Of a stretch of DNA of 64,000 bases, positions 7,601 to 15,368 are shown piece after piece. Made by a program: the position numbers and the translations under genes. How positions within the stretch are numbered: the stretch's first letter is position 1; every line of letters starts with the position of its first letter. The stretch is from Acutalibacter sp. GTDB taxonomy: Bacteria; Bacillota; Clostridia; Oscillospirales; Acutalibacteraceae. Below the pieces are notes generated by a model. That model searched no databases, was not told the origin of the DNA, and worked only from the letters and a program-made list of their open reading frames with translations. Location of the stretch: positions 171,297 to 235,296 of the forward strand of contig JAHHRN010000003.1 in assembly GCA_020025775.1 (NCBI GenBank), given 5' to 3'.

Positions 7601-8788
7601 TTAGATACCTGCTGCCGCTTTCAAAGCGTCAACCTTGTCGGTCTTTTCCCACTGAACGTCTAAATCGGTTCTGCCCATATGACCGTAAGCTGCAAGCTGT
7701 CTGTAAATCGGACGAGCGAGCTTTAAGTAATCAATGATAGCTGCGGGACGAAGGTCAAATACTTTATTGACGATTTCGCTGAGCTTATCATCGCTGAGCT
7801 TGCCTGTGCCGAAGGTTTCTACCATAACAGAAACAGGCTTTGCAACGCCGATTGCATAAGCGAGCTGGATTTCGCATTTCTCTGCAAGACCTGCTGCAAC
7901 AACGTTCTTTGCAACGTATCTTGCCGCATAAGCTGCGGAACGGTCTACCTTTGTCGGGTCCTTACCGGAGAATGCGCCGCCACCGTGTCTGCCGATGCCG
8001 CCGTATGTATCTACAATAATCTTTCTGCCTGTAAGACCGCTGTCGCCTGCCGGACCGCCGACTACGAAACGACCTGTCGGGTTAACATAAATAATAGTTT
8101 CATCATCCAAAAGCTCTGCGGGAACGATAGGACGAATGACGTGCTCTACAATATCCTTGCGAATCTGCTCTAAGCTAACATCCTCGCTGTGGTGTGAAGA
8201 AACAACGATAGTGTCTACGCGAACGGGCTTATCGTTTTCATCATATTCAATGGTAACCTGTGTTTTACCGTCTGCACGAAGATAAGGCAGTGTGCCGTTC
8301 TTTCTGACTTCGGTAAGTCTCTTTGCAAGCTTGTGTGCCAAAGAAATCGGAAGCGGCATGAGCTCCTCGGTTTCGTTGCAAGCATAACCAAACATCATAC
8401 CCTGGTCGCCTGCGCCATGAAGGTTGTAATCTTCGTTCTGACCTTCTTTAAGCTCATAGGATTTATCTACGCCGAGCGCGATATCTGCGGACTGCTTGTC
8501 GATGATGGTTTCTACCTTGCAGGTATGACCATTGAAGCCCTTTTCATCGCTGTCATAACCGATTTCGCAAACTACGTCACGAGCGATTTGTTCAATATCC
8601 ACCTTTGCGGTGGTGGTGATTTCACCCATAACGGTGATGCGGTTGGTGATGCAGGTAGTTTCGCATGCAACTCTACCATTCGGATCCTGTGCTAAAATTG
8701 CGTCTAAGACAGCATCGGAAATGTTGTCACAAATTTTATCGGGATGCCCTTCTGTAACGGACTCAGATGTAAAAAGATGTCTTGCCAT
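7601..8788 (-). CDS. metK: S-adenosylmethionine synthetase
   Basis: Makes SAM from methionine and ATP in the cytosol. Signatures: FTSESVTEGHPDKICD at the N terminus (ATP site), GAGDQGMMFGYACNET near residue 120 (methionine/ATP loop), and the P-loop-like GGGAFSGKDPTKVDRSAAY near residue 270. The 395-aa length is typical. AAGGAG precedes the ATG. A SAM-I riboswitch and its terminator lie in the 5' leader, giving feedback control by the product. Confidence 0.97.
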   Translation of the reverse strand: MARHLFTSESVTEGHPDKICDNISDAVLDAILAQDPNGRVACETTCITNRITVMGEITTTAKVDIEQIARDVVCEIGYDSDEKGFNGHTCKVETIIDKQSADIALGVDKSYELKEGQNEDYNLHGAGDQGMMFGYACNETEELMPLPISLAHKLAKRLTEVRKNGTLPYLRADGKTQVTIEYDENDKPVRVDTIVVSSHHSEDVSLEQIRKDIVEHVIRPIVPAELLDDETIIYVNPTGRFVVGGPAGDSGLTGRKIIVDTYGGIGRHGGGAFSGKDPTKVDRSAAYAARYVAKNVVAAGLAEKCEIQLAYAIGVAKPVSVMVETFGTGKLSDDKLSEIVNKVFDLRPAAIIDYLKLARPIYRQLAAYGHMGRTDLDVQWEKTDKVDALKAAAGI

Positions 8789-8833
8789 TGTTTTTCTCCT
8801 TCTTCTATTTTACATTTTTTGAATCTCATTCAT

Positions 8834-8866
8834 AAAAAAAGCACCTTCAGGCTAAACCCAAGGTGC
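8834..8866 (-). terminator. Terminator of the SAM riboswitch
   Basis: On the minus strand GCACCTT (8860-8866) pairs with AAGGTGC (8841-8847) and is followed by seven T residues, between the aptamer and metK. Confidence 0.85.
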
Positions 8867-8875
8867 GCTGTTTCG

Positions 8876-8980
8876 CTCACCTTATCTTTCAGCATAATGC
8901 TGCGGGCCTTGGCACCTTGCTAAACTGCAGGTTGCCGTGACTTCATCGGGCCTATCCCTCCGTCACTCTCTATAAGGATG
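8876..8980 (-). promoter_or_regulatory. SAM-I (S-box) riboswitch
   Basis: Read on the minus strand, the leader shows CTTATAGAGAG, then the S-box core GGAGGGATAGGCCCGATGAA, CGGCAACC, and AAAGATAAG closing P1 (CTTAT at 8972-8976 with ATAAG at 8881-8885). It precedes metK, so SAM binding should terminate transcription of its own synthetase. Confidence 0.95.
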
Positions 8981-9003
8981 AAATTCAGTTTTAAATCCTA
9001 TAT

Positions 9004-9032
9004 ATGGTATACTTTTTTCGAAGAAAAGTCAA
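9004..9032 (-). promoter_or_regulatory. Promoter of the riboswitch-metK transcript
   Basis: Minus strand TTGACT (9027-9032), 17-base spacer, TACCAT (9004-9009); the -10 is only a 4/6 match. Confidence 0.5.
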
Positions 9033-9094
9033 CTGTTTTAAAAGAAAAAGAACGAAATACCCGAAAAATGTTTTGAATCTCTCCCCCCTGCCGA

Positions 9095-9123
9095 TTGACA
9101 AAGCCTTTTCTTTATTGTATAAT
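9095..9123 (+). promoter_or_regulatory. Consensus promoter of tRNA-Pro
   Basis: TTGACA (9095-9100), 17 bases, TATAAT (9118-9123). The tRNA begins about 92 bases beyond the expected start point. Confidence 0.85.
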
Positions 9124-9130
9124 GCAGTGT

Positions 9131-9221
9131 ACAGTTTTTAGAAGTGTATCTTTGTCAGGAAGCGTAGCAGTCGCCTTTCGCCTGCTATAGAGGCACAAGA
9201 AAACTTTATATTTTATAATTT
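9131..9221 (+). other. Long structured leader before tRNA-Pro
   Basis: About 90 transcribed bases separate the promoter from the mature tRNA. They include a hairpin with stem GTAGCAG and CTGCTAT around an 11-base C/T-rich loop. I compared it with the 4.5S/SRP RNA core and found no match. It may be a removed leader or a small RNA. Confidence 0.4.
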
Positions 9222-9297
9222 CGGGGTGTGGCGCAGATGGTAGCGCGCTTGCTTTGGGAGCAAGATGCCGCAGGTTCAAATCCTGTCACTCCGACCA
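9222..9297 (+). tRNA. tRNA-Pro (anticodon TGG)
   Basis: A full cloverleaf can be drawn. The acceptor CGGGGTG pairs with CACTCCG. The anticodon stem CTTGC/GCAAG holds the loop TTTGGGA with anticodon TGG. The T-loop is GGTTCAAATCC, and the discriminator A is followed by encoded CCA. A terminator follows. Confidence 0.95.
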
Positions 9298-9305
9298 AAT
9301 CAAAA

Positions 9306-9336
9306 CGGCAGTGGTTTTAACCACTGCCATTTTTCA
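9306..9336. terminator. Terminator between tRNA-Pro and the cysteine-rich gene
   Basis: GGCAGTGGTT (9308-9317) and AACCACTGCC (9320-9329) pair perfectly around a 2-base centre; an A-rich left side and T-run right side let it serve both directions. Confidence 0.8.
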
Positions 9337-9355
9337 TGCTAACGCATCTCCAGAT

Positions 9356-10228
9356 TTATTCGAAGATTTCGGACATGCTTGGGCACTCCGCTTTTTTATC
9401 GCGCACAGCTGTATCTACAGGGGTACAGTCTGCACAAATATTCGTATTGCTGGCTTCGCCGCACTGGACACTGGGCGTTCCCGCCACGGCGCGGGCACCG
9501 AATTCCACGGGGACGGCGACACAGACCTCCTGTTTAATGGTAAAGCGACAGACCCCGCCGCTCCGCGGACAGATTTCACCACCTGTTACGATGGGTTCGC
9601 CGCAGCAGCTCGTGATTGGCGTGCCCACGTGTGCAAAGGGGGTCACTGTCACAGGCACGCAGACGGTGGAACGCTGATACCCGACCACCGGGCAGCTCCC
9701 GCTCTGTTTTTCACAGGTGGGGCCACAGATTTTCAGCCCCTCTGCTGTCGTATTGCCGCCGAACAGACAAACATCAATCCCCGCTACCTCACGGGGCACT
9801 GTCAGTTCAAAGCAGATATGCATGCTCCCGTTTACCTTATCCAGTGGGAAATCAAATTTCAAGCCGGTGCATCCGGTAGGCGGGTCAGGTCTGTCAGCGG
9901 TACGCAACTCCACATTGCCGCCTTCCCCAAACACAACTTCTTGAGCCACACCGTTTATGACGACGGTGATATTCACGATTTCCTCGACGGGTATTTTGTC
10001 ACAGATTCCAAGCACCAGATGGCTTAAATCAGCATACAGCGAAATATCTTCGCCAACAGCCACAACGTCATAGCAAAATCGCTGGTTCTCGCCGGCAGAG
10101 GGGTCGAGGATGGAGTCAATTAAATTGAGAAATATCTGAAAAGGCAGAATCCGCTCGCCCGGAACAATCGAGTAGTCGATTTCCAGATTACATGCGGGCA
10201 TTTTTGCCTGATTGCAAGAACAAGACAT
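9356..10228 (-). CDS. Cysteine-rich protein with tandem C-terminal repeats, unknown function
   Basis: I do not recognise this 290-aa protein. It has no signal peptide and no membrane segment, and it is unusually rich in cysteine (MSCSCNQ at the start and many spaced Cys later). The C-terminal half contains two copies of a module of about 45 residues whose cores read VCVPVTVTPFAHVGTP and VCVAVPVEFGARAVAGTP, each followed by a C-G-E and a later I-C. A third, more diverged unit may start at ICFELTVPREVAG. The valine-rich alternating pattern suggests beta structure. Such proteins in spore formers are often coat or exosporium components, but that is only analogy. GAGGAG is about 12 bases before the ATG. 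It is followed by the bidirectional terminator shared with tRNA-Pro. Confidence 0.7.
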   Translation of the reverse strand: MSCSCNQAKMPACNLEIDYSIVPGERILPFQIFLNLIDSILDPSAGENQRFCYDVVAVGEDISLYADLSHLVLGICDKIPVEEIVNITVVINGVAQEVVFGEGGNVELRTADRPDPPTGCTGLKFDFPLDKVNGSMHICFELTVPREVAGIDVCLFGGNTTAEGLKICGPTCEKQSGSCPVVGYQRSTVCVPVTVTPFAHVGTPITSCCGEPIVTGGEICPRSGGVCRFTIKQEVCVAVPVEFGARAVAGTPSVQCGEASNTNICADCTPVDTAVRDKKAECPSMSEIFE

Positions 10229-10543
10229 TTTTTACATACGCTCCTCTTTGTCAATTTTGGTCAGTAGGATACTGACCCTTTCATACTATGCCTTTAGAGA
10301 GCGTGGTGTGTACGGGTTGCTGTGTCCATGCGCAGAAGTCGCAGGTATAGCTGTTGAAATCAAGCCATACAGGTACGGCTATTAAAATAATTGATTCTGG
10401 TTGAAAGCCTCGTGCCGAAAGTCTATAAATCAAGGGTATCCCGAGTCTCGTCAGATTCCATAATTACACGCCGACCATAACAAAAGCACAGCTAAACTAT
10501 TCGACTCCTCGTCTCCATTATTGAACAAGAAAACTGTCCGTAC
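10229..10543. other. Gene-poor stretch upstream of the cysteine-rich gene
   Basis: About 315 bases without a convincing gene. It holds an 8-bp inverted repeat (10259-10277) and a 50-codon open frame on the minus strand (10281-10433, TTG start, no clear ribosome-binding site). No consensus sigma-A promoter for the cysteine-rich gene is visible. CATAGTATG on the minus strand near 10290 is a partial match to a sporulation -10 box. Confidence 0.4.
10259..10277. repeat. 8-bp perfect inverted repeat
   Basis: GGTCAGTA (10259-10266) and TACTGACC (10270-10277), separated by three bases, 31 bases upstream of the cysteine-rich gene's ATG. It may be an operator or a 5'-UTR hairpin. Confidence 0.55.
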
Positions 10544-10582
10544 AAAAAAGCAACCCCGAATCGTGTAAATGGTTCGGGGTTT
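10544..10582 (-). terminator. Terminator downstream of the 32-codon ORF
   Basis: AACCCCGAA (10573-10581 on the minus strand) pairs with TTCGGGGTT (10552-10560), then a T run (10544-10549). It shows that something upstream on the minus strand is transcribed. Confidence 0.75.
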
Positions 10583-10584
10583 GT

Positions 10585-10683
10585 TTATTTTTTCGGTGCG
10601 CCTAAAAGGGCATCCCAATAGTAAACATTCAATTGCATTTGCTCAGAAAGCTTAGCGCTTTCCGCTTCGGTAAGGTTTGCCAT
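10585..10683 (-). CDS. Possible 32-aa small protein
   Basis: An ATG-started frame at 10683 reads MANLTEAESAKLSEQMQL and continues through VYYWDALLGAPKK to a TAA two bases before a strong terminator. Composition looks coding: amphipathic, with no rare-residue clusters. No good ribosome-binding site is seen and there is little room for a promoter after the upstream terminator. It may be a small gene or the surviving start of a larger degraded one; the N-terminal pattern slightly recalls CotF-like spore proteins. Confidence 0.35.
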   Translation of the reverse strand: MANLTEAESAKLSEQMQLNVYYWDALLGAPKK

Positions 10684-10729
10684 GCTTTATATTTGGTTAG
10701 ATCAGAAGATTGGAAAACACAAAGCGAAA

Positions 10730-10777
10730 TAAAAAGAAAGGCGAAGATGCAAAAACATCTTCGCCTGTTTTATTTTT
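10730..10777. terminator. Terminator of the exonuclease gene
   Basis: AGGCGAAGATG and CATCTTCGCCT form an 11-bp perfect stem with a 6-base loop, flanked by T-rich sequence on both strands. Confidence 0.8.
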
Positions 10778-11338
10778 TTAAATTCTCGCAATGGCATAGT
10801 GCTCAATCGGGACTTCGAGAAGCCGCATGATTTTGAGTTCATCGACGGCATCGCACAGGGCATTATGTACTTCTCGATAGGAAGCATCCTGTAAGAGCAT
10901 TTGCAGAATCGCTTCAACACCGTAATTTCGTTTGAGCCGCCCTGTCTTGCAGCAGGGTGCATCGCACGGAATTTTGGAATTGAACGGACGATAGGCGGCA
11001 ATGCGCATAATATCGTACCATGCAAAATGGGAAAGTCCTTTTAAATGTGTGGCGTCAAACCGTGCATTATAGGCAAAGAGCTTCTCCACGCCGTACTCGG
11101 CAAAGCTTCGACACAGATCCGAAGCGGCTTCTTCCGCGGAACATTTCACGGTATAAAGGTTATCTCGAAGATATAAAACTCTTGAATACATACCGTCCAC
11201 GGTGTAGGCCGGCGTTAAGATATAATAGCGCATAAATTTCGGCTCGAGCGTTTCGGTATCGGCAATAACCACACCAATAGACATAACCTCATCGGACCAG
11301 TTGGTTTCGGTGTCAATCACCGCAATATTTTCCGGCAT
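10778..11338 (-). CDS. DEDDh-type 3'-5' exonuclease domain protein
   Basis: A 186-aa single-domain nuclease of the DnaQ/RNase T superfamily. Acidic motifs are seen in order: AVIDTETNWSDEV (ExoI, residues 5-17), FAYNARFDATHL (ExoII, near residue 88) and HNALCDAVDEL (ExoIII with the DEDDh histidine and final Asp, near residue 158). The substrate could be DNA or RNA ends. It is not the pol III epsilon subunit by any specific mark. Strong GGGGGAG before the ATG. It lies just downstream of the polysaccharide operon terminator, with no clear promoter, so some read-through is possible. Confidence 0.8.
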   Translation of the reverse strand: MPENIAVIDTETNWSDEVMSIGVVIADTETLEPKFMRYYILTPAYTVDGMYSRVLYLRDNLYTVKCSAEEAASDLCRSFAEYGVEKLFAYNARFDATHLKGLSHFAWYDIMRIAAYRPFNSKIPCDAPCCKTGRLKRNYGVEAILQMLLQDASYREVHNALCDAVDELKIMRLLEVPIEHYAIARI

Positions 11339-11371
11339 AGTCTCCCCCGTCCTTTCAAACAGAATAGAACC

Positions 11372-11408
11372 AAAAAAGCACAGCCAATATTTCGGACTGT
11401 GCTTTTTC
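11372..11408 (-). terminator. Terminator at the end of the polysaccharide operon
   Basis: AAAAGCACAG and CTGTGCTTTT form the stem around a 14-base loop, with six T residues following on the minus strand. Confidence 0.8.
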
Positions 11409-11410
11409 TT

Positions 11411-12580
11411 TTAGAATTTTCTCCACACCATTTTGTTGACAACACCGGTGTAGGATTGGATGATTTTTACGACTTTGTCGGAAACATTTTCTTCCACATA
11501 GTCGGGCACCGGGATGCCGAGGTCGCCGTTTTTATTCATTTCTACGGCTGTTTCCACGGCTTGCAACAAGCTGTCGCCGTCGATGCCGGCTAAGATAAAG
11601 CCTGCCTTATCGAGTGCTTCGGGGCGTTCGGTGGAAGTGCGAATGCAAACTGCCGGAAACGGATGACCAACACTGGTGAAGAAGCTGCTTTCCTCGGGTA
11701 ATGTGCCGCTGTCGGAAATCACGGCAAAGGCATTCATCTGTAAGCAGTTGTAATCATGGAAGCCCAAGGGCTCGTGCTGAATCACGCGCTTGTCGAGTTT
11801 GAATCCTGTCTGTTCGAGTCTCTTGCGGCTTCTCGGGTGGCAGGAATAAAGAATCGGCATATCGTATTTCTCGGCAATCTTATTGATTGCGTTAAACAGA
11901 GAAAGAAAGTTCTTTTCGGTGTCGATATTTTCTTCTCTATGAGCAGAGAGCAAAATATATTTACCTTTTTCGAGACCTAATTTCTCATGCACCTTAGATG
12001 CCTCGATTTTTTTAAGGTTGCTGTGGAGCACTTCTGCCATAGGAGAGCCTGTGACATAGGTGCGCTCCTTGGGCAATCCGCAGTCAGCAAGATAGCGTCT
12101 GGCATGCTCGGAATACGCCATATTCACATCGGAAATGATGTCAACAATACGGCGGTTGGTTTCTTCGGGCAGGCACTCATCCTTACAGCGATTGCCCGCT
12201 TCCATATGAAAAATCGGAATATGGAGTCTCTTTGCGCCGATGACAGAAAGGCAGGAATTGGTATCGCCCAAAACGAGAACGGCATCGGGCTTGATTTCTG
12301 CCATAAGGTTATAGGAAGAAGCGATGATATTTCCCATGGTATCGCCGAGGGTGTCGCCCACAGCATTGAGGTAAATATCGGGGTCATCCAGTTCCAAATC
12401 GTGGAAGAAAACACCGTTCAGATTGTAGTCGTAGTTTTGACCGGTATGTGCCAAAAGGCAGTCGAAATATTTACGGCATTTCTTAATGACCGCCGCAAGA
12501 CGGATGATTTCCGGTCTTGTGCCTACAATAATTAAAAGCTTTAATTTGCCGTTATTTTTAAAAGTTGCTTTCTGTTCCAT
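11411..12580 (-). CDS. capG: UDP-sugar 2-epimerase, CapG/FnlC type (UDP-L-FucNAc synthesis)
   Basis: Non-hydrolysing UDP-GlcNAc 2-epimerase fold: VGTRPEIIRLAAVIKK near the N terminus, GDTNSCLS, HMEAGNRCKDECLPEETNRRI near residue 145, and SDSGTLPEESSF near residue 300. The HMEAGNR and SGTLPEE variants (instead of HVEAGLR and SGGIQEE) distinguish the FnlC/CapG subgroup, which performs the final C2 epimerisation to UDP-N-acetyl-L-fucosamine. Its neighbours are the CapE- and CapF-like genes, as in Staphylococcus type 5/8 capsule. GGGAGG lies before the ATG. It is the last gene of the operon. Confidence 0.87.
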   Translation of the reverse strand: MEQKATFKNNGKLKLLIIVGTRPEIIRLAAVIKKCRKYFDCLLAHTGQNYDYNLNGVFFHDLELDDPDIYLNAVGDTLGDTMGNIIASSYNLMAEIKPDAVLVLGDTNSCLSVIGAKRLHIPIFHMEAGNRCKDECLPEETNRRIVDIISDVNMAYSEHARRYLADCGLPKERTYVTGSPMAEVLHSNLKKIEASKVHEKLGLEKGKYILLSAHREENIDTEKNFLSLFNAINKIAEKYDMPILYSCHPRSRKRLEQTGFKLDKRVIQHEPLGFHDYNCLQMNAFAVISDSGTLPEESSFFTSVGHPFPAVCIRTSTERPEALDKAGFILAGIDGDSLLQAVETAVEMNKNGDLGIPVPDYVEENVSDKVVKIIQSYTGVVNKMVWRKF

Positions 12581-12592
12581 TTGTTCCTCCCA

Positions 12593-13108
12593 CTATTTTA
12601 AAGGCAAACTGCGTGCTTCGACAGTTTCGCCTGAATCTACTTTTGTGTAACGCGGCAAGCGGTTTTCCGCTTTGACAATGGCACCGGGCGCGATATGGCA
12701 TCCGGCTTCTACATAACAGCCATGGTCCACAACTGCACCTATATTTATAATGCAGGCTTTTTCGAGGACTGTGTTTGTATTTACAACTGCCATAGGCATA
12801 ATAACAGAACCATTTGCAATTTTGGCTTTGGGGCTTACATAGGCTCTGTCACTGATAATGGTAGCAAGAGCAATCCCCTCTTGCTCCAAACGATTTTCCC
12901 ACTGTAAGCGGGCTTCGTTATTGCCGAACGCCGGATACATTTCGGTCTTTTCGGCTTTAAACTGCAAGTAATCGTCGCACTTTCCCACGATGTTTTCGCC
13001 TGTAGCGTTATCATCTAAAAAAGCTATCGTTTCATATATTCCGCTTTGCTCGGCAAGGTCTGCGACAACCTGCCCATGACCGCCTGCGCCTATAATCAGT
13101 AGTTTCAT
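12593..13108 (-). CDS. PglD/NeuD-like sugar acetyltransferase
   Basis: A 171-aa protein with the PglD N-terminal nucleotide-sugar-binding motif LLIIGAGGHGQVVADLAE followed by a left-handed beta-helix region (ISDRAYVSPKAKI, GAVVDHGCYVEAGCHIAPGAIV). It transfers acetyl from acetyl-CoA to an amino or hydroxyl group of a UDP sugar. The likely acceptor is the product of the DegT aminotransferase at 27.4-28.6 kb. It is rather short for the family (about 200 aa), lacking some C-terminal hexapeptide turns. Its ATG overlaps the capF stop by four bases. Confidence 0.75.
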   Translation of the reverse strand: MKLLIIGAGGHGQVVADLAEQSGIYETIAFLDDNATGENIVGKCDDYLQFKAEKTEMYPAFGNNEARLQWENRLEQEGIALATIISDRAYVSPKAKIANGSVIMPMAVVNTNTVLEKACIINIGAVVDHGCYVEAGCHIAPGAIVKAENRLPRYTKVDSGETVEARSLPLK

Positions 13109-14307
13109 TGGTTCACTTTCTCTCCGAAGGTATCGGGATGATTCGGGTCAAACAGCTCGTTTGCCCACATCACCGTAACTAAGTTTTCGGTTTCGGATAA
13201 ATTGATAATGTTATGCGTATAACCCGGTAACATATGTACGGCTTCGATTTTCTCGCCGCTGACTTCAAACTGCAAGACCTCATCACTACCGATTTTGCGT
13301 TCTTCAATTAAGCCGTGACCGGACACTACGATGAAAAATTCCCATTTGGAATTATGCCAATGCTCGCCCTTTGTGACGCCGGGTTTACTAATATTTACAG
13401 AAAACTGGCCGCAATTTTCGGTCCTTAAAAGCTCGGTAAAGCTGCCGCGGGCATCAACATTCATTTTAAGGGGGAAGCTTGTCTTTTCTTTCGGTAAATA
13501 GGAAAGATAAGTAGAATACAGCTTTTTCGCAAAGGAATTGTTCGGAATGCTCGGCATTCTAAGCGTTTGGGGCTGTGCCTTAAACTGCTCCAGTAAATCC
13601 ACAATCTCCCCGAGTGTAACCTTATGCGTTACCGGTGCACAGCAATAGGCACCGTCAGCTTTTAACACGGTCTCTATACCGTCAAAGGTACAATGATGTT
13701 CCTTGCCCTCTAAGGCGTCGAGCATTTCTTCGACCAAATCATCAATATAAAGCAGTTCTAACTGCACTTTGGGGTCATTGACCTGAATAGGCAAATCGTT
13801 CGCCATATTATTACAAAAAGTTGCCACGGCGCTGTTATAATTTGGGCGGCACCATTTGCCGAAGAGGTTCGGAAAACGATAAACGAGCACTTTCGCGCCG
13901 ATTGTCTCGGCATAAGAAAAGAAAAGCTCCTCCCCTTCCTTTTTGCTTCTGCCGTATTCGCCGTCATATCTGCCGATGAGGGTCGCCTGAATGGATGACG
14001 ACAGCATAACCGGGCAGGTATTCCCATGTTTTTTTAAGGTATCCAGCAGTGTGGAAGCAAAGCCGAAATTGCCTTTTTTGAAGTCTTCAGGGTCTTTCGG
14101 GCGGTTAACACCGGCAAGATTAAATACAAAATCCGCCTTGGCGCAATAGGCATCTAAATCCTCCGCCGTGCTATTTAAATCGTATTCAAAAATTTCTTTA
14201 ATAGAAAGCTTTGAGCGTGTGCGGTTCTTGCCGTCTCGAATATTTTTGAGATTCTCCACAAGGTTTTTACCGACAAAGCCCTTGGCTCCGGTTACAAGAA
14301 TGTTCAT
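13105..14307 (-). CDS. capF: CapF-like reductase/epimerase with C-terminal cupin domain
   Basis: Two domains: an SDR Rossmann domain beginning ILVTGAKGFVGKNLV, with FNLAGVNRP and YGRSKKEGEEL (Tyr-x-x-x-Lys); and a C-terminal cupin from about residue 290 containing TKGEHWHNSKWEFF and VHMLPGYTHNIINL with its metal-binding histidines. This bifunctional layout is that of S. aureus CapF, which epimerises and reduces the CapE product. A TTG-started longer frame exists, but the ATG at 14307 follows GGGAGAG and overlaps the capE stop as TAATG, showing translational coupling. Confidence 0.9.
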   Translation of the reverse strand: MNILVTGAKGFVGKNLVENLKNIRDGKNRTRSKLSIKEIFEYDLNSTAEDLDAYCAKADFVFNLAGVNRPKDPEDFKKGNFGFASTLLDTLKKHGNTCPVMLSSSIQATLIGRYDGEYGRSKKEGEELFFSYAETIGAKVLVYRFPNLFGKWCRPNYNSAVATFCNNMANDLPIQVNDPKVQLELLYIDDLVEEMLDALEGKEHHCTFDGIETVLKADGAYCCAPVTHKVTLGEIVDLLEQFKAQPQTLRMPSIPNNSFAKKLYSTYLSYLPKEKTSFPLKMNVDARGSFTELLRTENCGQFSVNISKPGVTKGEHWHNSKWEFFIVVSGHGLIEERKIGSDEVLQFEVSGEKIEAVHMLPGYTHNIINLSETENLVTVMWANELFDPNHPDTFGEKVNQ

Positions 14308-15353
14308 TATTTTTCGCTCTCCCAAGCTTCTAATTCTTCACGGATATAAGAAAGCGCTAAGAGCTTTTCTTTCACCTGTTCCACACTCAGGAGTTCTGTA
14401 TTATTGGAATCAAATTCTCTAAGCGGATTACGTTCTGTATCGCCGTCTTTAAAATATTTATCATAGTTCAGGCCGCGATTGTCTGCTGGTACACGATAAA
14501 AATCTCCCATATCCACAGCTTTGCCGCATTCTTCGTTGGTTAAAAGGGTTTCGTACATTTTTTCGCCGTGACGGATACCGATGACTTTGATATTTTCTTC
14601 CTTACCACCAAACAACTCCATAACGGCCTTTGCCTGTGTTTCAATCGTGCAAGCCGGTGCTTTCTGCACGAGAATATCGCCGCTGGTACCGTGCTCAAAG
14701 GCGAAGAGCACCAAATCCACAGCTTCATCCAAACTCATAATAAAGCGAGTCATGGTAGGTTCTGTAATCGTAATCGGATTACCCTGTTTAATCTGTTCAA
14801 TCCAGAGCGGAATAACACTGCCTCTGGAGCACATAACGTTGCCGTAACGGGTGCAACAAATCTTGGTTTTATCGGTATTTCTGGATTTTGCAACCGCAAC
14901 ACGCTCTTCCAAGGCTTTGGAAATACCCATGGCATTGACAGGATATGCTGCCTTATCTGTGGAAAGGCAGATAACAGATTCTACGCCTTCTTCGATTGCC
15001 GCAGTTAAGACGTTATCTGTACCGATGACATTGGTACGTACCGCTTCCATCGGAAAAAATTCGCAGGACGGCACTTGCTTTAAAGCCGCCGCATGGAAGA
15101 TATAATCTACACCGTGCATGGCATTCTTTACAGATTGCAAATCACGTACATCGCCAATATAGAATTTAATTTTATTCGCTTCTTCCGGCATTTTCGCCTG
15201 AAACTCGTGACGCATATCATCCTGTTTCTTTTCGTCGCGTGAAAAGATGCGGATTTCCCCGATATCCGTCTTCAAAAATCTGTTCAGCACAGCGTTACCA
15301 AAGGAACCTGTACCTCCTGTAATCATGAGTGTTTTGTCTTTAAATAAGCTCAT
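14307..15353 (-). CDS. capE: CapE-like UDP-GlcNAc 4,6-dehydratase/5-epimerase
   Basis: First step toward UDP-L-FucNAc. Seen: the NAD-binding motif MITGGTGSFGNAVL at the N terminus, FYIGDVRD, FHAAALKQVPSCEFFP, STDKAAYPVNAMGISKALEE and TRYGNVMCSRGSVIPLW, all typical of the FlaA1/CapE/WbjB soluble short form. The 348-aa length fits. It is 15 bases downstream of the nucleotidyltransferase-like gene and is coupled to capF. The alternative, PseB-like inverting dehydratase, is less likely given the CapF and CapG partners. Confidence 0.9.
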   Translation of the reverse strand: MSLFKDKTLMITGGTGSFGNAVLNRFLKTDIGEIRIFSRDEKKQDDMRHEFQAKMPEEANKIKFYIGDVRDLQSVKNAMHGVDYIFHAAALKQVPSCEFFPMEAVRTNVIGTDNVLTAAIEEGVESVICLSTDKAAYPVNAMGISKALEERVAVAKSRNTDKTKICCTRYGNVMCSRGSVIPLWIEQIKQGNPITITEPTMTRFIMSLDEAVDLVLFAFEHGTSGDILVQKAPACTIETQAKAVMELFGGKEENIKVIGIRHGEKMYETLLTNEECGKAVDMGDFYRVPADNRGLNYDKYFKDGDTERNPLREFDSNNTELLSVEQVKEKLLALSYIREELEAWESEK

Positions 15354-15368
15354 TTTCCTTATCCCTTT

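Noticed and set aside
9131..9221. Possible 4.5S/SRP RNA before tRNA-Pro
   Set aside because: GTCAGG and AGCAG fragments recall the SRP core, but the required GGAAGGAAGCAGC-type loop is missing and the hairpin differs.
9254..10027. 257-codon open frame on the plus strand
   Set aside because: It starts inside tRNA-Pro, runs antisense to the cysteine-rich gene, has no ribosome-binding site and yields a protein without family features.
10281..10433. 50-codon open frame on the minus strand ending SYTCDFCAWTQQ and later residues
   Set aside because: Only a TTG start, no ribosome-binding site and no visible promoter; kept as part of the gap description because a CxxC-like motif made it worth noting.
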